Position numbers and translations under genes: made by a program | Part shown: positions 1 through 5,787 of the stretch, piece after piece | Numbering within the stretch: the first letter of the stretch is position 1 | Layout: each line of letters starts with the position of its first letter | DNA from: JACQAI01 sp035507915 | GTDB lineage: Bacteria > Pseudomonadota > Alphaproteobacteria > Elsterales > Elsteraceae | Assembly: GCA_035507915.1 (NCBI GenBank) | Contig: DATJNS010000404.1 | Location: forward strand, 1 to 9,527 | Direction of reading: 5' to 3' | Length of the DNA stretch: 9,527 bases | Notes under the pieces: model-generated | What the model was told of the DNA's origin: nothing | Databases searched by the model: none | What the model saw: the letters and a program-made list of their open reading frames with translations, nothing else

Positions 1-1045
1 CGCCGGCGAGCGGCTGGCGCGCGAGGTCGCGCCGCTCCGTGGTGATCGGCCGGCGCGCGCCACGCGCCGCGGCGCCAAGCGCCTCGAGCGCCGCGGCGTC
101 GACCTCGACCGCGTGCACCGCGTGCGTCAGCGCCAGAGCGATCGTGCCGCAACCCGCGTAGAGATCGGCGACACGGCCGTCGTTCGGCAGCGCACCGCGC
201 ACCGTCTCGACGATCGCGCGCTCGCCCGGCTCGGTCGCCTGCAGGAATGCGCCAGGCGGCAAATCCACCGGCACGTCGCCGAACACGGCGCGCACCGGCC
301 GGCGCTGTGCAATCGGCTCGGGCGTCGCATCGGATCCGTCGCGCCACGACAGCCGCGCGACGGCGTGCGCCGCGGCGAACGCCGCCAACGCTTCGCGCGC
401 GCTCAGGTCGGGCGAGCCCGCGGCCTCGATCACGAGGTCGAGCGCGCCGCCGATCGCCGTGATCGCGACATCGGCGCCGGCGGCCGGCGGCAAGCACTCC
501 GCCAGGCACGACGCGAGCGGCGGCAGGAGCGCCACGATCGCGGGTACGCACACCGGGCACTCGTCGATCGGCACGATGCGCGAGCTCGCGGCCGCGTGGA
601 AGCCGATCACGCAGCCCTCGGCGGTGCGCCGGACCGCGACCGTGACGCGGCGCCGGCTGGCCGGCGGGCTGATCAGGGGGGCGGCGACCGGCGGCGCCGC
701 GAAGCCGCGGCGCTCCAGCGCGGTCACGATCTGAGAGCGCTTGAAGGCGGCGTAGTCGGCCGGCGCCAGATGCTGGAGCGCGCAGCCGCCGCACAGGGTG
801 AAATGCCGGCACGCGGGCGCGGCGCGTACCGACGCCGGCGCCAGAATCGCATCGGCGCGACCGACCCAACCCTCGCCGCGCGGGGCGCCGACGCGCGCCC
901 GCACGCGTTCGCCGGGCAGCACGTAGGGCACGTAGAGCGGCCCCTCGTAGAGCACCGCTACCCCATCGCCGCGTCCGCCCAGGCGCTCGATCGTGGTCTC
1001 CACGATGGTGCCGGGCGGCGGCCCGATCGCGCGCCGCCGTCGCAT
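1..1045 (-). CDS. TrmA/RlmD-family RNA (uracil-5-)-methyltransferase, N-terminal part (partial)
   Basis: Class I SAM-dependent methyltransferase of the RumA/TrmA family, which makes 5-methyluridine in rRNA or tRNA. Translating the minus strand from ATG at 1045 gives 348 codons open to the window edge. Residues about 12-65 form a TRAM-like RNA-binding domain (IERLGGRGDGVA). The [4Fe-4S] cysteines of the RlmD subgroup are visible: C79, C85 and C88 in CxxxxxCGGCxLQHL, with C163 as the fourth. SAM-binding residues follow: Q269 in LQATEPGE and motif I at 294-301 (DLYAGCGT). The catalytic Cys and general-base Glu would lie beyond position 1. No in-frame start lies just upstream of this ATG, and no clear Shine-Dalgarno is seen. 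It is divergent from argD across 248 nt. The Fe-S ligands favour RlmD over TrmA, but the exact target (23S U1939, U747 or tRNA U54) cannot be told from the sequence, so no symbol is given. Confidence 0.9.
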   Translation of the reverse strand, partial: MRRRRAIGPPPGTIVETTIERLGGRGDGVAVLYEGPLYVPYVLPGERVRARVGAPRGEGWVGRADAILAPASVRAAPACRHFTLCGGCALQHLAPADYAAFKRSQIVTALERRGFAAPPVAAPLISPPASRRRVTVAVRRTAEGCVIGFHAAASSRIVPIDECPVCVPAIVALLPPLASCLAECLPPAAGADVAITAIGGALDLVIEAAGSPDLSAREALAAFAAAHAVARLSWRDGSDATPEPIAQRRPVRAVFGDVPVDLPPGAFLQATEPGERAIVETVRGALPNDGRVADLYAGCGTIALALTHAVHAVEVDAAALEALGAAARGARRPITTERRDLARQPLAG

Positions 1046-1178
1046 CGCGAGCGGGTCTAGCCGAAGGCCACCCAGGGGTCCAGTCGGGGTCTGGCCGGGG
1101 CAACCTTCCGGGCGCTCCAACACCGGCGGTCGGACCGCTCCGGCAACCCCGATCGCCGCCCCGACGCCGGCCGATTCG

Positions 1179-1207
1179 TTGACACCGCCCGGAACGCCAC
1201 CGATACT
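1179..1207 (+). promoter_or_regulatory. Candidate sigma70 promoter for argD operon
   Basis: A perfect -35 hexamer TTGACA (1179-1184) is followed by exactly 17 bases and GATACT (1202-1207), which matches 4 of 6 bases of the -10 consensus. Transcription would start near 1213-1215 and give a leader of about 80 nt before the argD GTG. The rest of the 248-nt divergent gap holds no gene. I found no equally good promoter facing the methyltransferase gene. The call rests on motif match only. Confidence 0.55.
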
Positions 1208-1280
1208 TGAACCGGTTCCATTTGCGCAGCCCGTCGCCAGCCGCGAGCCCGTCCGGCGAGCGGATCGCTATATTTTTCTC

Positions 1281-1286
1281 AGGGGG
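1281..1286 (+). promoter_or_regulatory. Shine-Dalgarno fixing the argD start
   Basis: AGGGGG lies 7 nt upstream of GTG at 1294. It is immediately preceded by an AT-rich tract (1268-1280, with five T in a row). This supports GTG 1294 over the upstream in-frame TTG at 1207, whose extra 29 residues do not resemble the family and which coincides with the -10 box. Confidence 0.7.
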
Positions 1287-1293
1287 TTACGCC

Positions 1294-2466
1294 GTGATCT
1301 CCACCTTGCTGCCCAACTATGCTCGCATCGACCTGGCGTTCACCCGGGGCGAGGGCGCCTATCTCTATGCCGAGGACGGCAAGCGCTACCTCGATTTCGG
1401 CTCCGGCATCGCGGTCAACGCGCTCGGCCACTCGCATCCGCATCTGGTCGCCGCGCTCAAGGACCAGGTCGACAAGCTGTGGCACGTCTCCAACCTCTAT
1501 CGCATCCCGCAGCAGGAGAAGCTCGCCAAGCGGCTGGTCGAGTGCTCGTTCGCCGACACGGCGTTCTTCTGCAACTCCGGCGCCGAGGCGCTCGAGGGCG
1601 GCATCAAGATGCTGCGCCGCTCCCAGCAGGAAAACGGTCATCCCGAGCGCTATCGGGTGATCTCGTTCGAGGGCGCGTTCCACGGCCGCACGCTCGCCAC
1701 GCTGGCGGCCACCAACAACGAGAAATATCTGAAGGGTTTCGCGCCCAAGGTCGAAGGTTTCGACCAGGTCGCGTTCGGCAATCTCAACGAGCTGCGCGCC
1801 GCGATCACGCCGGCGACCGCCGGCATCCTGATCGAACCGATCCAGGGCGAGGGCGGTATCCGGCCGGCGACGCCCGAGTTCCTGCGCGCGCTGCGCGAGG
1901 TCGCCGACGAGTTCGGCCTGACCTTGATGTTCGACGAGGTGCAGTGCGGGCTCGGCCGCTCGGGCAAGATGTTCGCCTACGAGTGGTCGGGCGTGAAACC
2001 GGACGTCATGGCGCTCGCCAAGGGCTTGGGCGGCGGTTTCCCGGTCGGCGCCGTGCTGGCGACCGAGAAGGTCGGCGCGGTCATGACGCCGGGCACCCAC
2101 GGCACCACGTTCGGCGGCAATCCGCTCGCGATGGCGGCGGCCAACGCGGTGCTCGACGTGCTGCTCGAACCGGGTTTCCTCGACGGCGTCGATCGGCTCG
2201 CCCGCGGCTTTCGGGTGCGTCTCGAGGCGCTGGTCAAGAAGCACCCGAAAGTGTTCGCCGACGCGCGTGGCGCCGGCTTCCTGCTCGGCATGAAGTGCGT
2301 CGTGCCGGCCGGCGACATGCAGACCAAGCTGCGCGAAGGCGGGCTGCTCACGGTCGCCGCCGGCGAGAACGTGATCCGTCTGCTGCCGCCATTGATCGTG
2401 CAGCAGGCCGAGCTCGACGCCGCCCTCCAGATCGTCGACAGCGTGGCTGCCCGCTGGTTCAACTGA
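1294..2466 (+). CDS. argD: Acetylornithine aminotransferase
   Basis: PLP-dependent class III aminotransferase (390 aa, a normal length for ArgD) that converts N-acetylglutamate-5-semialdehyde plus glutamate to N-acetylornithine and 2-oxoglutarate in the cytoplasm. In many bacteria it also serves as succinyl-diaminopimelate aminotransferase. Visible motifs: N-terminal LLPNYAR, then DFGSGIAVNALGH (34-46), the phosphate-cup SGAEA (95-99), FDEVQCGLGRSG with the pyridine-N-contacting D214 and with Q217, and the Schiff-base lysine K243 in LAKGLGGGFPVGA. The GTG start is chosen for its Shine-Dalgarno and because the protein then begins MISTLLPNYAR as relatives do. Its TGA overlaps the argF ATG by one base (TGATG), implying translational coupling. 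ArgD is favoured over ornithine or GABA aminotransferase because argF follows directly and the protein is short. Confidence 0.95.
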   Translation: MISTLLPNYARIDLAFTRGEGAYLYAEDGKRYLDFGSGIAVNALGHSHPHLVAALKDQVDKLWHVSNLYRIPQQEKLAKRLVECSFADTAFFCNSGAEALEGGIKMLRRSQQENGHPERYRVISFEGAFHGRTLATLAATNNEKYLKGFAPKVEGFDQVAFGNLNELRAAITPATAGILIEPIQGEGGIRPATPEFLRALREVADEFGLTLMFDEVQCGLGRSGKMFAYEWSGVKPDVMALAKGLGGGFPVGAVLATEKVGAVMTPGTHGTTFGGNPLAMAAANAVLDVLLEPGFLDGVDRLARGFRVRLEALVKKHPKVFADARGAGFLLGMKCVVPAGDMQTKLREGGLLTVAAGENVIRLLPPLIVQQAELDAALQIVDSVAARWFN

Positions 2467-3377
2467 TGCCGGCCGCACCTCGCCATTTTCTCGATCTCGA
2501 CGCGGTCACCACCGCCGAGCTGCGGCGCATTCTCGATACGGCCAAGCTCGGCAAACGCGACGGCAAGACGCCGGCGCCCGCGAAACCGCTCGCCGGCAAG
2601 ACGCTGGCGATGATCTTCGAGAAGCCCTCGACGCGCACGCGGGTGTCTTTCGAGGTCGCCATGAAGCAGCTCGGCGGCGACGTCGTCGTGCTGCGGCCCG
2701 ACGACATGCAGCTGAAGCGCGGCGAGACGATCAGCGACACCGCCCAGGTGCTGTCGCGCTACGTCGACGCGATCATGATGCGCACCGGTTCGGAGAAGAA
2801 GCTGCAGGAGCTCGCCGACCACGCCACCGTGCCGGTGATCAACGGCCTGACCGACCGCTCGCATCCCTGCCAGGTGATGGCCGACATCATGACGTTCGAG
2901 GAGTTCCGCGGCCCGATCGCCGGACACGCCGTCGCCTGGAGCGGCGACGCCAACAACGTCTGCAACTCGTGGATCCATGCCGCCGGCCGATTCGATTTCG
3001 ATCTGCGCATCGCCGCCCCGCCCGAGCTGGCGCCGCGGCCCGACATGCTCGCCTGGGCGCGCCAGTCCGGCGCACGCGTCTCGGTGACCCACGACCCGAT
3101 CGACGCCGTCGAGGGTGCCGATCTCGTGGTCACCGACACCTGGGTCTCGATGGGCAGCGATCCGGAGAACCGCCACAACCTGCTGGCGCCCTATCGCGTC
3201 GACGAGACCCTGATGGCGCGCGCCGACCCGCGCGCCCTGTTCATGCATTGCCTGCCTGCCCATCGCGGCGAGGAGGTCACCGCGCGCGTCATCGACGGGC
3301 CGCAGTCGGTGGTCTGGGACGAGGCCGAGAACCGGCTGCACGTCCAGAAGGGCATCTTGGCCTGGTGTCTCGGCTGA
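2466..3377 (+). CDS. argF: Ornithine carbamoyltransferase
   Basis: Makes citrulline from ornithine and carbamoyl phosphate, the sixth step of arginine synthesis. It is 303 aa, the usual OTCase length. The carbamoyl-phosphate loop STRTR is at 55-59, HPCQ at 133-136, and GDANNVCNS at 160-168 (the common form is GDGNNV). The ornithine-binding D224 and SMG loop (228-230) are present. HCLPAHRGEEV (261-271) carries the catalytic Cys262. HCLP and SMG separate it from aspartate carbamoyltransferase. The ATG shares one base with the argD stop, so no separate promoter is expected. The frame stays open upstream through argD, but that stretch is an out-of-frame shadow and the protein clearly starts MPAAPRHFLDLD. 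Trimeric cytoplasmic enzyme in the same operon as argD. Confidence 0.97.
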   Translation: MPAAPRHFLDLDAVTTAELRRILDTAKLGKRDGKTPAPAKPLAGKTLAMIFEKPSTRTRVSFEVAMKQLGGDVVVLRPDDMQLKRGETISDTAQVLSRYVDAIMMRTGSEKKLQELADHATVPVINGLTDRSHPCQVMADIMTFEEFRGPIAGHAVAWSGDANNVCNSWIHAAGRFDFDLRIAAPPELAPRPDMLAWARQSGARVSVTHDPIDAVEGADLVVTDTWVSMGSDPENRHNLLAPYRVDETLMARADPRALFMHCLPAHRGEEVTARVIDGPQSVVWDEAENRLHVQKGILAWCLG

Positions 3378-3389
3378 GCCATCTCAGCT
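3372..3389 (+). other. Small stem-loop over the argF stop codon
   Basis: GCTGAG (3373-3378), loop CCAT, CTCAGC (3383-3388), plus a flanking G-T pair. The stem includes the argF TGA (3375-3377). There is no T-run, so it is not a standard intrinsic terminator. It may slow 3' decay or modulate readthrough into hslO, or it may be incidental. Confidence 0.3.
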
Positions 3390-3411
3390 AGTGTCGGCGG
3401 CTGCGCGTCGC

Positions 3412-3416
3412 GGAGG
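3412..3416 (+). promoter_or_regulatory. Shine-Dalgarno for the TTG start of hslO
   Basis: GGAGG lies 5 nt before TTG at 3422, the earliest in-frame start after the preceding stop. It is too far (35 nt) to serve the in-frame ATG at 3452, which has only a weak GGGG nine bases upstream. It therefore argues for the TTG start. Confidence 0.5.
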
Positions 3417-3421
3417 CGGGC

Positions 3422-4408
3422 TTGGTCGCGAGGGTTCCGGGGTTCCACGAGATGGCAGAGGCCGCATTCGCGGATCGTCACGCCGACGATCTGATCCAGC
3501 CGTTCCAGATCGACGCGCCCGGGTTGCGCGGGCGGTTGGTGCGGCTGGGCGCGTCGGTCGACGAGGTCCTGCGCCGCCACGACTACCCGGAGCCGGTCGC
3601 CCGGCTCCTCGGCGAGACCCTCGCGCTGACCGCGGCGCTCGCAGGCGCGCTGAAGTACGACGGCGTGTTCTCGCTGCAGACCAAGGGCGACGGACCGATT
3701 CGCATGATGGTCGCCGACATCACCTCGGCCGGCGCGATGCGCGGCTACGCGGCGTTCGACGGCCCGGCGCTCGCCGACGCGCTGGTAGGCGCCGGCTCGG
3801 CGCCGCTCGCCGCGCCGGTACCGCGCCTGCTCGGCCGCGGCCATCTCGCCTTCACGGTCGACCAGGGCAGCGCGTCGGAGCGCTATCAAGGCATCGTCGA
3901 GCTGATCGGCGGCACCTTGGCGGACTGCGTGCATCACTATTTCCGCCAATCCGAGCAGCTGCAGGCCGGCGTTCGGCTCGCCTGCGGGCGCACCCTTGCG
4001 CCCGACGGCTCGACGAGCTGGCGCGCCGGCGCCCTCATGCTGCAACGCCTGCCCGGCCACGGCGGCGAAGCGACCGACGAGTCGGAGGACGCCGCCGACG
4101 ACGACTGGCGGCGCTCGCTCCTGATGATGGGCAGCAGCACGCCGGCCGAGCTGATCGATCCGCAGCTCAGCCCCGACCAGCTGCTGTTCCGGCTGTTCCA
4201 CGAGGACGGCGTGCGGGTCTACACGCCCCATCGCGTGAGCGCCGGCTGTCGCTGCTCGCGCGAGCGGGTCGCCCGCATGCTGCGCGTGCTGCCGCGCGCC
4301 GAGATCCAGGACCTCAAGATCGAGGACACCGTGATCGTGACTTGCGAGTTCTGCAACAGCCGGTACACATTTACCGATCCGCAACTGGCCGAGATCTACG
4401 ACACGTGA
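3422..4408 (+). CDS. hslO: Hsp33 redox-regulated chaperone
   Basis: Cytoplasmic holdase that is inactive when reduced with Zn bound, and is activated by oxidative unfolding when its four cysteines form disulfides. It is 328 aa from TTG 3422, or 318 aa from ATG 3452. The family core begins at DDLIQPFQ in either case. E. coli Hsp33 is about 292 aa; part of the extra length is an acidic stretch near residues 213-232 (many D/E). The C-terminal Zn site is intact: C276-R-C278 in GCRCSRERV and C308-E-F-C311 in VTCEFCNS. Other signatures are SLQTKGDGPIRMMVAD and VDQGS..YQGIVEL. It lies 44 nt after argF with no terminator between, so it is probably cotranscribed with the arginine genes. Its stop overlaps the next gene by four bases (GTGA). 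Only the start codon is uncertain. Confidence 0.95.
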   Translation: MVARVPGFHEMAEAAFADRHADDLIQPFQIDAPGLRGRLVRLGASVDEVLRRHDYPEPVARLLGETLALTAALAGALKYDGVFSLQTKGDGPIRMMVADITSAGAMRGYAAFDGPALADALVGAGSAPLAAPVPRLLGRGHLAFTVDQGSASERYQGIVELIGGTLADCVHHYFRQSEQLQAGVRLACGRTLAPDGSTSWRAGALMLQRLPGHGGEATDESEDAADDDWRRSLLMMGSSTPAELIDPQLSPDQLLFRLFHEDGVRVYTPHRVSAGCRCSRERVARMLRVLPRAEIQDLKIEDTVIVTCEFCNSRYTFTDPQLAEIYDT

Positions 4409-5022
4409 TTGCTTTTACCGCCGCACGACACACGACGCGCCGCGCTCTGCTGGGCCTGATCGTGCCGCTCGCGCTGGCTGCCTGCGCCCAGCAACAGCAG
4501 GTCGGGCCGCGCTTCCCGGAGATCACCTTCCAGCAATTCGGCAAGTTCGACTTCGCGGTCGGCCGGATCGAGATCGTGCGCGAGTACACGCCGCCGATGC
4601 GCCCGCCCAACGTCGACCACCTCTTCCCGGAGCCGCCGATCCAGATGGCCGAGCAGTGGGCGCGCGACCGCCTGGTCGCGGCCGGCGGGCCCGGCGAGCT
4701 GCGCTACGTGATCAAGCGCGCGAGCGTGATCGAGACCGAGCTGCCGCGCACGACCGGTATCCGCGGCGCCTTCACGAAGGACCAGGCCCAGCGCTACGAC
4801 GCGGTCGTCGAGGTCGAGATCGAGGTGCGCAACGAACGCGGCTATCGGGACGGCATCGTGACCGCGCGCGCCGAGCGACGCCAGTCGGTTGCCGAGGACA
4901 TCAGCGTGGCCGACCGCGAGCGCACCTGGTTCCAGATGACCGAAGCCCTCGGGCGCGATCTCAACAGCGAACTCGAGCGCAACATCAAGAGCGACCTGCC
5001 GCGGTTCCTGGTCTACCGCTGA
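4405..5022 (+). CDS. Predicted lipoprotein of unknown function, coupled to hslO
   Basis: 205-aa protein starting at GTG 4405, within the GTGA overlap with the hslO stop. Residues 1-27 form a lipoprotein signal: basic start (R8, R12, R13), hydrophobic LLGLIVPLALA, and lipobox L-A-A-C with lipidated Cys27. Ala at +2, not Asp, suggests outer-membrane sorting under the E. coli rule. After a Gln-rich spacer comes FPEITFQQFGKFDF, a Pro-rich segment (TPPMRPPNVDHLFPEPP), then an alternating beta/charged region with RYDAVVEVEIEV and a helical C-terminus ending in FLVYR. No enzyme motif or further membrane segment is seen. I do not recognise an assigned function. The evenly conserved-looking sequence and its tight coupling suggest a real family, possibly envelope-related. 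The long open frame continuing upstream through hslO is a shadow; the signal peptide fixes the start. Confidence 0.85.
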   Translation: MIAFTAARHTTRRALLGLIVPLALAACAQQQQVGPRFPEITFQQFGKFDFAVGRIEIVREYTPPMRPPNVDHLFPEPPIQMAEQWARDRLVAAGGPGELRYVIKRASVIETELPRTTGIRGAFTKDQAQRYDAVVEVEIEVRNERGYRDGIVTARAERRQSVAEDISVADRERTWFQMTEALGRDLNSELERNIKSDLPRFLVYR

Positions 5023-5038
5023 AATCGGCGCCGATTTC
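5021..5038. repeat. 18-bp perfect palindrome
   Basis: GAAATCGGC joined directly to GCCGATTTC, overlapping the last two bases of the lipoprotein stop codon. There is no spacer, so an RNA hairpin would lose the central bases to the loop. No T-tract follows on either strand within reach. It could be a dimeric-regulator operator for the downstream hicAB pair or a weak terminator or processing hairpin. The remaining 100 nt up to hicA are less GC-rich but show no convincing -35/-10 pair. Confidence 0.6.
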
Positions 5039-5138
5039 ACGGAACTGTCACAACAAATTCCCGATAGAGTCATGGCCTGCATCGCCATTTGAGGCCCGCA
5101 ACGGTGGCGCGTCCGCGGACCGCCGGGAGGCCTTGACG

Positions 5139-5336
5139 ATGGCGAAGATCAAGAAGCTGCTGAAGGCCCTCGAGAGCGCCGGCTGGGAGCCGGCCGAGGA
5201 GCGCGGCGGCCTGGTCCAGTTCGCGCACCCGAAGCGCGCCGGCCGCGTCACCCTGCCGAGCCACAAATGCAGCCTGCCCGACGAGGTGGTGACGCAGGTG
5301 CTGGCGTCGGCCGGCATCAAGACCAAGGGAGCCTGA
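5139..5336 (+). CDS. hicA: HicA-like mRNA interferase family protein lacking the catalytic His
   Basis: 65-aa protein with the HicA/YcfA fold pattern: helix (KKLLKALESAGWE, 5-17), then the loop and strand usually written G-S-H-x-x-F, here G23-G24-L25-V26-Q27-F28, then AHPKRAGRVTLPSHK (29-43), and the C-terminal helix LPDEVVTQVLASAGIK. HicA toxins are dsRBD-like RNases that cleave mRNA using the His of this loop. Here that position is Leu25, and the only histidines are H30 (part of the family's HP turn) and H42. The fold looks intact, but the protein may not cleave RNA. ATG 5139 has GGGAGG 8 nt upstream. HicB follows after one base, the canonical hicA-hicB order. Base composition resembles the neighbours, so there is no sign of recent transfer. 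Family call secure, activity doubtful. Confidence 0.82.
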   Translation: MAKIKKLLKALESAGWEPAEERGGLVQFAHPKRAGRVTLPSHKCSLPDEVVTQVLASAGIKTKGA

Positions 5337-5337
5337 G

Positions 5338-5730
5338 GTGGCACGCTATCCGGCGGTGCTCCGGCACGTCGACGACAGCGATGTTGCCGTCACGTTTCCG
5401 GACCTGCCGGGCTGCGTCGCGGTCGGGTCGAACGCCGAGGAGGCGTTGCGGCAGGCCGAGGACGCGTTGACCTTTCATCTCGAAGGGCTGGTCGAGGAAG
5501 GCGTCGCCGCGCCGGTGCCACGCGCGCTCGGCGATCTCATGAACGGCTCGCGCCCGGAGGGCGCGGTGCTCCTGCTGTTGACCGGCCGGCCGCCCAAGGC
5601 GCCGGCGGTGCGCGTCAACATCACGCTCGACAAGAACCTTCTGGCCGAGATCGACGAAGCCGCCGCCGAGGCCGGCACGACGCGTTCGGGCTTCCTCGCC
5701 GAAGCCGCCCGCCGCGTCATGAACCGCTAG
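5338..5730 (+). CDS. hicB: HicB-family antitoxin with C-terminal ribbon-helix-helix domain
   Basis: 130-aa antitoxin partner of the upstream HicA-like protein. The N-terminal HicB domain (about 3-60) shows AVTFPDLPGCVAVG (17-30), then EEALRQAEDALTFHLEGLVEEG, a degenerate RNase-H-like fold that masks HicA. The C-terminus from about residue 92 (VRVNITLDKNLLAEIDEAA, then GTTRSGFLAEAARRVM) is a CopG-type ribbon-helix-helix DNA-binding domain, expected to bind an inverted repeat at its own promoter. The GTG start lies one base after the hicA TGA, with AGGGA (5326-5330) as Shine-Dalgarno 7 nt upstream. The reading frame and both domains are intact even though the toxin lacks its usual catalytic His. 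It converges on argE, with 53 nt between the two stop codons. Confidence 0.9.
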   Translation: MARYPAVLRHVDDSDVAVTFPDLPGCVAVGSNAEEALRQAEDALTFHLEGLVEEGVAAPVPRALGDLMNGSRPEGAVLLLLTGRPPKAPAVRVNITLDKNLLAEIDEAAAEAGTTRSGFLAEAARRVMNR

Positions 5731-5746
5731 ACCAACCCGGAATCTT

Positions 5747-5787
5747 GGCCCAGCGGGCCGCGGCCTGACCGCGAATGGACCGGTCAG
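5747..5787. terminator. Possible hairpins at the hicB/argE convergence
   Basis: Two inverted repeats lie between the converging genes. The first is GGCCC-AGC-GGGCC (5747-5759). The second is CTGACCG (5765-5771) paired with CGGTCAG (5781-5787), with a 9-nt loop; it overlaps the argE stop. Neither has a T-tract, so intrinsic termination is unproven. Their position between convergent stops makes a transcription-end role plausible. Confidence 0.35.

Noticed and set aside
993..2465. Long open frame upstream of and in frame with argF, giving an apparent 794-aa protein
   Set aside because: The portion before 2466 lies out of frame under argD, is Arg/Ala-rich and shows no family signal. The argF N-terminus is standard at the ATG that overlaps the argD stop.
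1977..4384. Long antisense open frames opposite argD, argF and hslO (for example 1977-3341 and 3191-4384)
   Set aside because: They are typical shadows in GC-rich DNA with biased third positions. Their compositions are Arg/His/Ala-rich, they have no motifs, and the opposite strand encodes clear enzymes.
5041..5070. Possible promoter CTGTCA with TAGAGT upstream of hicA
   Set aside because: The spacing is 14 bases and both hexamers are weak, so it is not called even though a promoter in this gap would be reasonable.
4656..5138. In-frame extension upstream of hicA through the lipoprotein gene
   Set aside because: The extension is an Arg-rich shadow of the lipoprotein frame. The family start MAKIKKLL has its own Shine-Dalgarno.
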